DNA of 39,794 nt from Candidatus Martarchaeota archaeon (GCA_023379055.1 JAMCSX010000016.1:1-39794), one strand, 5' to 3'; shown: positions 24,955 through 33,463, counted from the first letter of the stretch. The notes: generated from the letters alone by a model not told the origin. Made by a program: numbers and translations.

Positions 24955-26268
24955 TCAGTCAAATATCCTTATCTTTGGTACGTCCTTATAACGCAGTTCG
25001 ATCAGGCCGTAATAGGTAACGAGCAGGATCTGCACCAGCACCACTCCGATTGCAAGGCTTGCCCTCGGAAGCCCCAAAAGGAATATTACGCAGGAGGCCA
25101 TGCCGATTATTGGGAGGTAGGGATACAGCGGGGCCCTGAAGCTCCCTTTTGCGCCGCGCCGCCTCAGGCTTATGACTGAGATGCATGCCATCATCCAGGA
25201 GAAGATGATGCCGAAGTTGCCTATCGATACCATCTGGTAAAGATCTCCGGAGAACAGCATTATTATGGAGATTATGGCGGATATCCATATGCCATTTACT
25301 GCTATATCCCTGGAGGCATCGAACCTTCGCGTAATCCTTGGCAGGAGCCCGTCCATGCCTATCTGGTAAAGAATCCTTGAGGCAGTGTATAGTATGGCTA
25401 TGGCTGCGGCAGCTATTGCAACCAATGTGCCTATTCCAACCATAAGCACTATGTACTCTGGCGCACCTGCGGAATTCAACGCATAGAGCAGCGGTTCTGG
25501 CGAGATTATGGACTTGTAAGATGGGACAAGCATTATAAGCCCAATCGCAACCATCAGATATGCTACTATACTGATCAAGATGGAGTACAGCAGTACCTTC
25601 GCAAGTCCCTTTCCCTGTCCTTTTATGCTGCTTGTAAACGTCGTTATTGTCTGGAATCCGGCATATGCAAACACTATAGTTGTCACTGCCTCTCCCAGCG
25701 CCCCGAGCCCGTTCTGGCTTGCGTTGTTTGCAAGGTTGGACAGGAATACGCCATTGCTGATGCCGTGATAGGCTGCAAAGGCAAAGAAGATTATTGCGGC
25801 GATGATGGTGATGCCTGCAAGCGTGACGCTGAATGACGATGTCTCCCTCACGCCTTTCATGTTGAGCAGTGACACCGCTATTATGAGAGCCGATGAAACG
25901 CCGATCTGCAGTATGATCGAATTGATTCCTAGCAGGCTGAGGAAATACCCGCCAAAACTGAAGGTTATTGCGGATATGACTGCGCAGTAGCTTATAAATA
26001 GCAGCACGCCGGTTATGAAGCCCAGTTCCGTGCCGTATGCCCTTTTTACGAAGGAGTATACAGCACCCTTCTCGTTCGGCATTATTGAGCTCAGTTCGCC
26101 AAGCTGCATTGCTATTACAAGTGAAAGAAGCCCGACTACAAAGAATGCAAGCAGGGAATTTGAACCTGCCTGGGCTATCGGCACTCCGGTAACCACGAAG
26201 AGGGTGTCGCCTATTATTGCGCTAAGGCACAGCGCCACCGCAGTCTTTATGCTAAGCGTATATCCCAT
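24955..26268 (-). CDS. APC-superfamily amino acid permease
   Basis: 437 aa from ATG 26268 (MGYTLSIKTAVALCLSAIIGD), about twelve membrane helices. TM1 has IIGDTLFVVTGVPIAQAGS and TM6 AYAGFQTITTF, the unwound-helix regions of APC transporters; ELSSIMPNEKGAVYSFVKRAYG after TM2 is typical. Proton-coupled amino acid or polyamine uptake is the usual role; the substrate is unknown. A TTG nine bases upstream is an unlikely start. It is flanked by two direct copies of an acetyltransferase gene, so it may have come in with a duplication or could be lost by recombination between them. Confidence 0.88.
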   Translation of the reverse strand: MGYTLSIKTAVALCLSAIIGDTLFVVTGVPIAQAGSNSLLAFFVVGLLSLVIAMQLGELSSIMPNEKGAVYSFVKRAYGTELGFITGVLLFISYCAVISAITFSFGGYFLSLLGINSIILQIGVSSALIIAVSLLNMKGVRETSSFSVTLAGITIIAAIIFFAFAAYHGISNGVFLSNLANNASQNGLGALGEAVTTIVFAYAGFQTITTFTSSIKGQGKGLAKVLLYSILISIVAYLMVAIGLIMLVPSYKSIISPEPLLYALNSAGAPEYIVLMVGIGTLVAIAAAAIAILYTASRILYQIGMDGLLPRITRRFDASRDIAVNGIWISAIISIIMLFSGDLYQMVSIGNFGIIFSWMMACISVISLRRRGAKGSFRAPLYPYLPIIGMASCVIFLLGLPRASLAIGVVLVQILLVTYYGLIELRYKDVPKIRIFD

Positions 26269-26381
26269 GGCAAACAATTATTTTGTTAGATTATATGCCT
26301 TTTTATTATGTGCAGTATTGCAGATATTGTACACGTTTAACTGCTTTATCGGAAAAGACCCGTTCTTCCTGCAGTCTAAGG

Positions 26382-27186
26382 TTACTCAGACAAGGATTCT
26401 GCTAGTCTGGCAGATTTTGATTTGCCATACAGAGCCAGATGTTCCTCCACAGCCCAACGCATGTTTTCGTAGTGTCGCCATGGTCTAGACAGCTTTTCTA
26501 GCCTGATTAGTGAATTTGGTGTTGGTTTGCTTGCGAGGATCTCCCTGTTTTTGATTATCAATGAATGATCCATGTTCCACCATTTTATACGCTTCAACCT
26601 GTTTATTGTTTTTTTTGTAAATCTGTAACGTATTAGTTTTGCAGGAATGCCAGCATATATCCCATAATCGTCAAGATTTTTTGTGACCAGACTTTTTGCG
26701 CCTATAACTACGCCATCACCTATCTTGACCCCCCCGTATTGTAACACTATCTCCGATCCATACGTCATTCCCTATGTGAATATCTCCATGCTTAGTCATT
26801 CTACTTGTTTCTGGATAAGTGGTAATACTGGATGAACTGTGATAATCTGCTAGCAAAAGCGTCAGGTTTTTGGATATTGACGTATATTTTCCTATGCTTA
26901 TCGAACACTCCCTGCCCCCACAGGTATTTATTGCGCTGGCAGAACAGGAGTATTTACCGATATATACGACGTTAAGCTCATTTGGATATTTGTCAAAGTA
27001 TATAAAATTTACGGGATGTGCCTGTTTATACTTTAGGTACCAGATGCCTCGTCTAAGAGAAAAATTACGCACAAACGCCATGGGATTTGAGCAGAATCCC
27101 AGTATAAACACGTTTATGCTTGCAAGAATTGCGGACGGATATAACGGCAGTTTGGATAGAAAACGTAACACGCCCCCTAGTATCAC
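26382..27186 (-). pseudogene. LbH (CatB/Vat-like) acetyltransferase, frameshifted in a G7 tract
   Basis: A hexapeptide-repeat (left-handed beta-helix) acetyltransferase split over two frames. The 5' frame (27186-26716, GTG start) has ISIGKYTSISKNLTLLLADYH and HIGNDVWIGDSVTIRGG. The 3' frame (ending 26382) has GVKIGDGVVIGAKSLVTKNL and YGIYAGIPAKLIRYRF. The break falls in a run of seven G (minus strand; C at 26729-26735); six or nine G would join the frames. The acceptor is probably a surface sugar. It could be a true mutation, a sequencing slip or a phase-variable tract. Very high identity to the deleted copy at 24704 shows recent duplication. Confidence 0.8.
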
Positions 27187-27272
27187 TCAGTTAATCAGTT
27201 TACTTTAGACAACAAGCCTTTTAAAACCTAATTAACATATAATTCTGCTATTTTACTGACTTAAGTGATACT

Positions 27273-27809
27273 ATGTCAAAACTGAGGCCCGCAAGATCCG
27301 TAAGGGGCATATTGAGCCAGTCATGGGCGAGGTACTCCGTGAAGAAGCCCAGGAAGAACTACATAAAATCGCTTCCCCACACAAGCCTCAACGTATTCAA
27401 TATGGGGATGAACAGGCCAAGTTATGACCTTTACCTGACTCTGAACTCCGACCAGCATGTGCAGCTAAGGTCAAATTCCCTTGAGGCTGCAAGGCAGGTG
27501 GCAAACAAGCATCTCGAGAGGGAGCTTGTGAACAACTTCTACCTTACCCTGGTGACATATCCGCACAACGTCATAAGGGAGAAGAAGAGGGCCACGGGCG
27601 CAGGGGCAGACCGTCTGTCGCAGGGCATGTCGCTATCATTCGGCAGCCCGTCCTCAGTTGCAGCAAGAGTGAAGAAGGGACAGGTTGTATTCAGGCTCAG
27701 GACAGTTGCAAGCGCGAAGGACGTTGCAAGGGACGCCCTGAGAAGGGCCGCATCGAAGCTCTCCGGAACATACACAATAAGCATGTCGCAGATCAAGGCA
27801 GCTGCCTGA
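27273..27809 (+). CDS. rpl10e: 50S ribosomal protein L10e
   Basis: 178 aa, archaeal/eukaryotic counterpart of bacterial L16, which sits by the A and P sites. MSKLRPARSVRGILSQSWARYS and KKPRKNYIKSLPHTSLNVFN are the family N-terminus; HVQLRSNSLEAARQVANKHL and AGADRLSQGMSLSFG follow. Monocistronic, divergent from the acetyltransferase gene, with its own A/T-rich promoter (about 27232-27244). Confidence 0.95.
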   Translation: MSKLRPARSVRGILSQSWARYSVKKPRKNYIKSLPHTSLNVFNMGMNRPSYDLYLTLNSDQHVQLRSNSLEAARQVANKHLERELVNNFYLTLVTYPHNVIREKKRATGAGADRLSQGMSLSFGSPSSVAARVKKGQVVFRLRTVASAKDVARDALRRAASKLSGTYTISMSQIKAAA

Positions 27810-27817
27810 AGGATTTG

Positions 27818-28462
27818 CTATCTGCCAAGCCTGCTTTTGATAAACTGCAGCAATATCGGATCTGATATGAAGTATCTGTTGCCGTCCTTTTCCACATACC
27901 CAAGCTTGTTTAGAGTACTAAGGTATTTTGACAGGCTCTTATTGTTAAAGCCTGTTGAATCGGAGATGTCACCAAACCGAGCAGGCATTTTTGATAGAAC
28001 TTCGAGTACCTTCAAAAGCTTCGGCGATCCTATGCCCAGTTTGGCTATACTCTTTAATTCTTGCGCTATTATTTTCTTGGCCTCGCCTACAGTATCCTCC
28101 AGCGCAAGGCCAGGATTCTTGCTGAGCAAGTAGTTATATCCGAAGAGCGTCAGCCATCCGGGGAGACCATCAAGATTCTCTTCGGCCTCTAGTGCAGTCT
28201 TCTCGTCCAGATTTAATCCTATTTCACTTGCGCCTGCCTTCAGGAAGCCTATGCTAATTGATGACTGCCATCTTTTGATTTCCATCTTGGTTATTGCCCT
28301 GCCATATAGCGGGCTGTTTGGTCCAGGATCCGTTATCGATTTCATGACACCGATGGTTGAGCCGGTTATTATGAAAGTTAGGTTGTCATAGTAGTAATCA
28401 TACAGGTGCGCCAGCAGCATTACTACCTTCTTGGGATTGCTGAGCCATTGTGCTTGTATCAA
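27818..28462 (-). pseudogene. C-terminal half of an archaeal AAA ATPase (PF01637 type)
   Basis: The 214 aa left read QAQWLSNPKKVVMLLAHLYD, then LTFIITGSTIGVMKS, GPNSPLYGRAITKMEI, LDGLPGWLTLFGYNYLL and a winged-helix C-terminus (FGDISDSTGFNNKSLSKYL, then YFISDPILLQFIKS). This is the second half of the archaeal ATPase family. The P-loop half is gone. The frame begins exactly at what should be the Walker B (DEAQ) motif and is bounded there by the transposase fragment on the other strand. The start at 28462 is TTG by default, so it is probably not a functional gene. Confidence 0.8.
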
Positions 28463-28863
28463 AGTACCGGTTCAAGGTCTTCAAAAATTCGAAGACGCAG
28501 AAGGTTGTTGCAGACGCATTTCGAGAAACTGAGATGCAGTACAAGATAAAAATAAAGGAGTTTTTATTTGGAGACGATTATGCACACGTGCATATGGAAG
28601 TAAATGTGCCAAACAATCTTTCAACGAACCAGTCCGTACAGATCCTGAAGTCGCATTCCGCATCAAAAGTCTTCAAAGAAATACCGAACTTCATAAAACG
28701 ATATTCCAAGAAACATTTCTGGGGAGGACAGTACAGTAACAGCAGTGTCGGTCCTGTCGGCGAAAATATAATACAGAATTACATCCGAAGACAGGATGTC
28801 TCCTACGAACCGTTTCTGCAACACGAAGGGGAAGGACATCAGACGAAGCTGCAATTCAACTGA
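28450..28863 (+). pseudogene. tnpA: IS200-type TnpA (Y1 HUH transposase), 5'-truncated
   Basis: 137 codons from a GTG: LVSKYRFKVFKNSK, LFGDDYAHVHMEVNV with the HUH metal site (HVH), IPNFIKRYSKKHFWGGQYSN, and ENIIQNYIRRQ with the catalytic Tyr. This is a single-strand DNA transposase core. The first ~15 residues of the family are missing, because the frame meets TGA just upstream (TGA GCC ATT GTG) where it abuts the ATPase fragment. Both HUH and Tyr are intact, so weak activity in trans cannot be excluded. Confidence 0.8.
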
Positions 28864-28865
28864 TT

Positions 28866-28910
28866 CGGGCGGGTGAGATACCGCTAGCTTGCTGCGGAGG
28901 AACCCGCCCG
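28866..28910. repeat. IS200-type right-end hairpin
   Basis: CGGGCGGGT (28866-28874) pairs with ACCCGCCCG (28902-28910), with an inner CCGC/GCGG stem. It lies 3 nt after the tnpA stop, where IS200/IS605 right-end hairpins sit. A second tight hairpin, AAGGGGCGAAGCCCCTT, follows at 28925-28941. Confidence 0.65.
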
Positions 28911-28929
28911 TGCTTAGGGTTTATAAGGG

Positions 28930-29152
28930 GCGAAGCCCCTTCCTCTTTCCTCACATAGGAGAAAATAGACGGATCCGGCCGCTTTTTGTATCCCAACGTA
29001 TCTAAAAGTCGGTAGTTTTCAAGACAATCTGGAAGTTCTTTGTCGCTGCAAGAAAGGAGGTTTTCTATTGCAATTGCTGTAATCTGTCTGCCCACTAATC
29101 TACCATTTTCGTATTTATGCCCCAATCCGCATGCAATCTCACTTGCAGCAGC
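28930..29152 (-). other. Unassigned reading-frame fragment interrupted by the IS end
   Basis: Between a TAG at 29153 and the IS hairpins the minus strand is open (ACGLGHKYENGRLVGRQITA, later CLENYRLLDTLGYKKRPD). There is no ATG; the downstream part is IS-derived. I do not recognise the family. It could be the edge of a gene cut by the IS or just an open stretch. Confidence 0.25.
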
Positions 29153-29197
29153 CTAAACCTCGCCTATCTTATTCTTTATTTTTGATATTATATTCAT

Positions 29198-29339
29198 ACT
29201 TTATCGCCTTGTGGAGTTTGTCGCCCCACAGGCGATAAGTATACAAAATCTAAAAGGGTTCCATAATAGTGGAATCTTTAGCACCTCATCCACGAGGCGA
29301 GAATAAGATTTTCAACAGACTAACGTGGGAGGAAGTCAC
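29198..29339. repeat. Inverted repeat plus a solo IS605-type right-end word
   Basis: ACTTTATCGCCTTGTGG (29198-29214) is complementary to CCACAGGCGATAAGT (29226-29240) apart from two extra T. Further on, CGTGGGAGGAAGTCAC (29324-29339) matches the outer part of the right ends at 2893 and 2986. This is probably debris of another IS605-type element just upstream of tRNA-Lys. No gene is visible in 29160-29380. Confidence 0.45.
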
Positions 29340-29380
29340 TAAGTATTATTAAGTTTAGGGGGCAAGGCTTATTTATTTCT

Positions 29381-29455
29381 GGGTCCGTAACTCAGCTTGG
29401 CTAGAGTGGAAGGCTTTTAACCTTTAAGTCGAGGGTTCAAATCCCCCCGGGCCCG
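29381..29455 (+). tRNA. tRNA-Lys (UUU)
   Basis: Full cloverleaf: acceptor GGGTCCG/CGGGCCC with one G-T pair, D stem ACTC/GAGT, anticodon arm GAAGG CTTTTAA CCTTT with anticodon TTT, T arm GAGGG TTCAAAT CCCCC (one A-C mismatch), discriminator G. A TTATTTATTT element 10-20 nt upstream may be its promoter. It lies 175 nt before lysS, the gene for the enzyme that charges it. Confidence 0.93.
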
Positions 29456-29630
29456 AATGTCCAAGAACCATGTGTCATGTCAATAACCTAACGTGGCAAC
29501 CCGAAAAACTGTTATCATCCGCTCAGCATCTTTGCCTTTACATATATGCGCCAAGTGAAAGTGCGTCTGGCATGCTATTTCACAAGATATATAAATTATG
29601 ACAATAAAGAGTTGTCTTGCAGGTGCAAGA

Positions 29631-31103
29631 ATGGCCGATAACTTCAGGCTCGAAAAGCTCGAGAAGTTAAGGGCAATGAAGATAAATCCATATCCTTATT
29701 CGTTTAATAGGATGCAAGGTGCAAAGGACATAACATCTGACTTCGCATCGTTCGACGGAAAGGAGGTCAGGGTTGCTGGAAGGATAGTCACGAAGAGGGG
29801 CATGGGCAAGATCTCGTTCTTCGACCTCCTGGACTTTTCAGGGAAGATTCAGCTACTTATACGCGAAGACGTGGCCAAGAAGGAGGCCATGGAGATAGCC
29901 GGACTTTCCGACGTAGGTGACATAATCGGCGCGTCAGGCAAGGTCATGAAGACAAAGAAGGGAGAGATAAGCGTAGAGGTTAAGGATGCGGTCATGCTTG
30001 CAAAGTCACTGCGCAGCCTTCCAGAGAAATTCCACGGACTCTCAGACACAGAGATAAGGTACCGAAAGAGGTATCTTGATCTGATTGCAAACCCTGAAAC
30101 AAGGAACTTCTTCATAGTGCGCGCGAAGATGCTTAGGTACGTAAGGGACTTCTTGGATTCGAAGGGATACGTAGAGTTCGAGACACCCGTGCTCCAGCCA
30201 ACATATGGCGGTGCAAATGCAAGGCCATTCAAGACCAGGTACGAGGCTCTTGAGAGCAACATGTTCCTCAGGGTGTCCGACGAATTATACCTCAAGCGGC
30301 TGATAATAGGAGGCATGGAGAAGGTCTACGAGGTTTCAAAGGATTTCAGGAATGAGGATATAGACTCTACCCACAACCCCGAATTTACGCAGGTGGAATT
30401 TTACGAGGCATACAAAGACTACAACGATTTCATGAAGCTTACTGAAGAGCTGCTCAGCGGCACGGTAAGAAGCATATTCAATTCGCATAAGATAGAGTAT
30501 CAGGGAAGGACAATAGATTTCTCTCCAGAATTCAGGAGAGTATACTGGGTTGAGGAGATAAGAAAGAAGGTAGGTATCGATCTTGCAGAAATTAATGATG
30601 AAATGGCAGCCGCTATTGCCAGAAAGGAGAATCTTGATATTCCTATAAAAAACGCGTACCACGTTGCAGATGCATTATTCGACAAATACATAAAACCAGG
30701 CCTGTGGCTGCCTACATTTGTTGTAGACTTTCCTGCATATATGTGTCCCCTGGCAAAGGACAAGCGCGGCGATCCAAGGCTCAGCGAGAGATTTGAGCTG
30801 TTCATAGCCGGAAGGGAATGCGGCAACTGCTATTCGGAGCTTACGGATCCAAAAGAGCAGAGAAAGAAGTTTGAAGAGCAGAATGCCGAGAGGGCAAAAG
30901 GCGATGCAGATGCGCCACCCTCAGATTTTGATTTTATAGAAGCCATAGAGCATGGGATGCCGCCAACTGCAGGAATGGGTCTTGCAATAGACAGGCCGGC
31001 AATGATACTAACTAATAACGTATCGATAAAGGAGGTAATAGCGTTCCCGACAGTCAGGCCTGAGGAAAAAAGGCCCGACGGTTCAAATAAAAGGAATGTC
31101 TAA
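29631..31103 (+). CDS. lysS: Lysyl-tRNA synthetase, class II
   Basis: 490 aa from ATG 29631. Charges tRNA-Lys. N-terminal OB anticodon-binding domain (VRVAGRIVTKRGMGKISFFD), then the class II core: motif 1 region RNFFIVRAKMLRYVRDFLDS, motif 2 FRNEDIDSTHNPEFTQVEFY and motif 3 GMGLAIDRPAMIL. An ATG at 29598 is in frame, but a TATATAAATTATG element at 29588-29600 puts the predicted transcript start after it, and AGGTG precedes ATG 29631, so the later start is preferred. Many archaea carry a class I LysRS instead; this one is class II. Confidence 0.95.
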   Translation: MADNFRLEKLEKLRAMKINPYPYSFNRMQGAKDITSDFASFDGKEVRVAGRIVTKRGMGKISFFDLLDFSGKIQLLIREDVAKKEAMEIAGLSDVGDIIGASGKVMKTKKGEISVEVKDAVMLAKSLRSLPEKFHGLSDTEIRYRKRYLDLIANPETRNFFIVRAKMLRYVRDFLDSKGYVEFETPVLQPTYGGANARPFKTRYEALESNMFLRVSDELYLKRLIIGGMEKVYEVSKDFRNEDIDSTHNPEFTQVEFYEAYKDYNDFMKLTEELLSGTVRSIFNSHKIEYQGRTIDFSPEFRRVYWVEEIRKKVGIDLAEINDEMAAAIARKENLDIPIKNAYHVADALFDKYIKPGLWLPTFVVDFPAYMCPLAKDKRGDPRLSERFELFIAGRECGNCYSELTDPKEQRKKFEEQNAERAKGDADAPPSDFDFIEAIEHGMPPTAGMGLAIDRPAMILTNNVSIKEVIAFPTVRPEEKRPDGSNKRNV

Positions 31104-31477
31104 CTGATCTTGCATTACGGGCCTCCGCTCATGGCATTATCTTGTTGCCCACGATATTCTTCCGCAATTTTATTAGGAACAATCTTCTCCACGGTCCAGT
31201 TAACCCACCTGAGCGCAGTAAAAGTTGCACCGGGGTCCAGTGGGCCTGGCTTAGTGCTAATCTTGATATGTCATAAAAAACCTCATGCATATTCTCCCTT
31301 CTCCAACATTTCTAACAACGCCGATTGTTGCCTTGGCAATTCCTGCCATATCCGCACCCTCTCCTCGCAACATTACGTCTCCCCTTCCATCTATAATTGT
31401 ACTGTCCTATAGTCATAGTCCTATAAATTGTCAGCAGTCTCAGAACCAGGGCAATAGGCCATGGAGCTATTGACGTC
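31104..31477 (-). other. Gene-free stretch with possible decayed gene
   Basis: On the minus strand two coherent pieces appear in different frames: MAGIAKATIGVVRNVGEGRI (about 31287-31346) and, nearer lysS, KPGPLDPGATFTALRWVNWT followed by VEKIVPNKIAEEY up to a stop at about 31121. Two stops separate them in the second frame. They may be a decayed small gene; I do not recognise it. Nothing else is seen between lysS and tRNA-Thr. Confidence 0.3.
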
Positions 31478-31549
31478 AGCCCCCGGCGAGGATTGAACTC
31501 GCGACCTTGTGCTTACCATGCACACGCTCTACCACTGAGCTACAGGGGC
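31478..31549 (-). tRNA. tRNA-Thr (GGU)
   Basis: Acceptor GCCCCTG/CGGGGGC, D arm GCTC AGTGGTA GAGC, anticodon arm TGTGC ATGGTAA GCACA with anticodon GGT, T arm GCGAG TTCAATC CTCGC, discriminator U. No intron. An A/T-rich CTTAAAAAGG about 25-30 nt upstream on the minus strand is a plausible TATA box. Confidence 0.92.
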
Positions 31550-31588
31550 ACATTGATGAGTAATCAAACTATACCTTTTTAAGTTTTC

Positions 31589-31613
31589 GTACTGTATATT
31601 TTTGTACGGTATA
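31589..31613 (+). promoter_or_regulatory. Direct repeat in the lemA-htpX promoter region
   Basis: GTACTGTATA (31589-31598) recurs 15 bp later as GTACGGTATA (31604-31613), one and a half helical turns apart, just before the lemA ATG at 31630. The TATA-like part of each repeat makes it possible that these are overlapping promoter elements or a regulator site. Confidence 0.4.
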
Positions 31614-31629
31614 ATTATAAGGTCATTAC

Positions 31630-32265
31630 ATGGCGTTCGAGTATATAGTCGGCATAATAGTAGCGATCGTACTCTTCTTGGCCATAATAGTCTTGTACAA
31701 CGGCTTCGTTGCAAAGAGGAACAGGGTGCAGGATGCATGGGCGCAGATAGACGTGCAGCTCAAGAGAAGATACGACCTAATTCCTAATCTTATAAACACA
31801 GTGAAGGGATATGCAGGCTACGAGCGCGGAGTGCTCACAAAGGTGACGCAACTGAGAAGCTCAATAATAACTGGGTCAGTGCAGCAGAAGGCTGACGCAA
31901 ATAATCAAATAAGCCAGGCCCTTAAATCGATATTTGCAGTTGCAGAGAACTATCCTGACCTGAAGGCATCTGCAAACTTCCAGCAGCTTCAGACAGCGCT
32001 TGAGGATACCGAGGACAAGATTGCCTTCGTAAGGACATCCTACAACGATTACGTACTTGACTACAACAATGCCATACAGCAGTTCCCTGGCAACATGTTC
32101 GCAGGAATGTTTCACTTCACAAGGAAGGACTTCTTCCAGGCGCCTCCAGAAGCCGCAGGCCCGGTAAAGGTAGACTTCAGCGACCTCAATGCGCCTGCGC
32201 CAGGCGCAGTCTCAGGCCCAGGAACGTCCCAAAAAGCGCCGAAGTCCGCGCAGAAACCAACGTAA
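31630..32265 (+). CDS. lemA: LemA family membrane protein
   Basis: 211 aa. One N-terminal membrane helix (YIVGIIVAIVLFLAIIVLY) followed by an all-helical domain with the family signature KRNRVQDAWAQIDVQLKRRY, DLIPNLINTVKGYAGYE, and FVRTSYNDYVLDYNNAIQQF with PGNMFAGMF. The Pro/Ala-rich tail is short. Molecular role unsettled in the family; the LemA-HtpX pairing is common and suggests a part in membrane stress. htpX follows 15 nt later. Confidence 0.9.
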   Translation: MAFEYIVGIIVAIVLFLAIIVLYNGFVAKRNRVQDAWAQIDVQLKRRYDLIPNLINTVKGYAGYERGVLTKVTQLRSSIITGSVQQKADANNQISQALKSIFAVAENYPDLKASANFQQLQTALEDTEDKIAFVRTSYNDYVLDYNNAIQQFPGNMFAGMFHFTRKDFFQAPPEAAGPVKVDFSDLNAPAPGAVSGPGTSQKAPKSAQKPT

Positions 32266-32280
32266 ATACAGGTCTCAACA

Positions 32281-33180
32281 ATGGCAAGCTTCTTCGATGA
32301 AATAGCCAGGAACAAGCTTAAGTCAATCATTCTAATGGCTTTATTCTCTGCCATATTCTTCTTTTTCATATACTTCTTCGTGTTGTTTGTAGTTGGCGGC
32401 GGCATATTGGGCTTCGTAATAGGCGGCGTGATAGTAATTGCTTATGCGGCATTCGCGTATTTCGGAGGAAGCAAGGTAGTGCTTAAGGTGTCAGGCGCGC
32501 AGAAAGCCGACAGCAGCAAATATCCTGTACTATTCGATGCAATAGAAGGACTTGCATCAGCATCCCAGATTCCAATGCCCGAGGTTTACATAATAAAGGA
32601 TCCTAATCCAAACGCATTTGCAACTGGAAGGAACAAGAAACATGCGTGTGTGGCCGTAACTACCGGCCTCCTCTCAATAATGAACAAGGATGAGCTTCAG
32701 GGAGTCGTAGCGCACGAGATATCGCACATCTACAATAACGACATCCAGTTCATGATGCTTGCAGTAGTGTTTGCGGGTGTGATTGGGCTTATCGCAGCGT
32801 TCTTCAGAAGCATGTTCTTCTTCGGAGGATTCGGAGAGAATAACCGCGGAGGCTGGATGATGCTGCTTGTCGGCCTGGCCCTAAGCATAATAATCCCAAT
32901 AGTGGCGTTCATGATAAGGCTTGCAATATCAAGGCGCAGGGAATACATGGCTGACGCAAACGGCGCAAGGGTGACGAGGAGCCCGCAGTCCCTTGCAAGC
33001 GCACTGAAGAAGATAGAGTCATATACTGCAAATCCCAATGCGGCTCCTGCGATGCATGCAAACGAGATGACCGCATCTCTCTACTTTTCAAACCCGCTCA
33101 GGGCAAAGTCAGTTATGAATCTCTTTTCAACTCACCCTCCAACAGAGGAAAGGATAAAGCGACTCGAGCAGATGTACTGA
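32281..33180 (+). CDS. htpX: HtpX-type membrane zinc metalloprotease (M48)
   Basis: 299 aa. Two N-terminal membrane helices (about 15-36, 39-60), then the M48 catalytic domain: ATGRNKKHACVAVTTGLL, zinc site VVAHEISHIYNND (HExxH), two further helices (about 157-180, 196-217) and SRRREYMADANGARVT with the third zinc ligand Glu. The C-terminus LFSTHPPTEERIKRLEQM is typical. It degrades damaged membrane proteins. Same operon as lemA. Confidence 0.95.
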   Translation: MASFFDEIARNKLKSIILMALFSAIFFFFIYFFVLFVVGGGILGFVIGGVIVIAYAAFAYFGGSKVVLKVSGAQKADSSKYPVLFDAIEGLASASQIPMPEVYIIKDPNPNAFATGRNKKHACVAVTTGLLSIMNKDELQGVVAHEISHIYNNDIQFMMLAVVFAGVIGLIAAFFRSMFFFGGFGENNRGGWMMLLVGLALSIIIPIVAFMIRLAISRRREYMADANGARVTRSPQSLASALKKIESYTANPNAAPAMHANEMTASLYFSNPLRAKSVMNLFSTHPPTEERIKRLEQMY

Positions 33181-33196
33181 AATAATCAAATTTTCC

Positions 33197-33391
33197 TTAC
33201 GCCAGAAAAATCCCGCCATCAGCCACTATCCGGGATCCGGTCATGTAAGATGACATGCTCGAAGCCAGAAACAGGGCCACCTTCCCTATCTCATCAGATT
33301 CGCCGAGCCTGCGCATGGGTATCCATACTGCGACTCCAGTGACTATTGCGGTCTTTTCAGACAGATCCAAGAGATCTTTCGAATTCTCCAT
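33197..33391 (-). pseudogene. Short-chain dehydrogenase remnant, centre deleted in frame
   Basis: 64 codons that join an SDR N-terminus (LSEKTAIVTG, start of the Rossmann fold) straight to an SDR C-terminus (MRRLGESDEIGKVALFLASS, then YMTGSRIVADGG). The glycine motif tail, the NAG motif and the catalytic Ser-Tyr-Lys are missing, about 170-180 residues. It cannot be a working dehydrogenase. The deletion kept the frame open. Confidence 0.85.
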
Positions 33392-33463
33392 GAATGGCTA
33401 GTAATCGTAAATATAATAAACGATCTGAGCTTTTACTTCCCTTGGGCTAATTATCCATATATC

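Noticed and set aside
28925-28941. AAGGGGCGAAGCCCCTT hairpin as an independent small RNA
   Set aside because: It is too short and sits in the IS200 right-end debris; a terminal hairpin or terminator is simpler.
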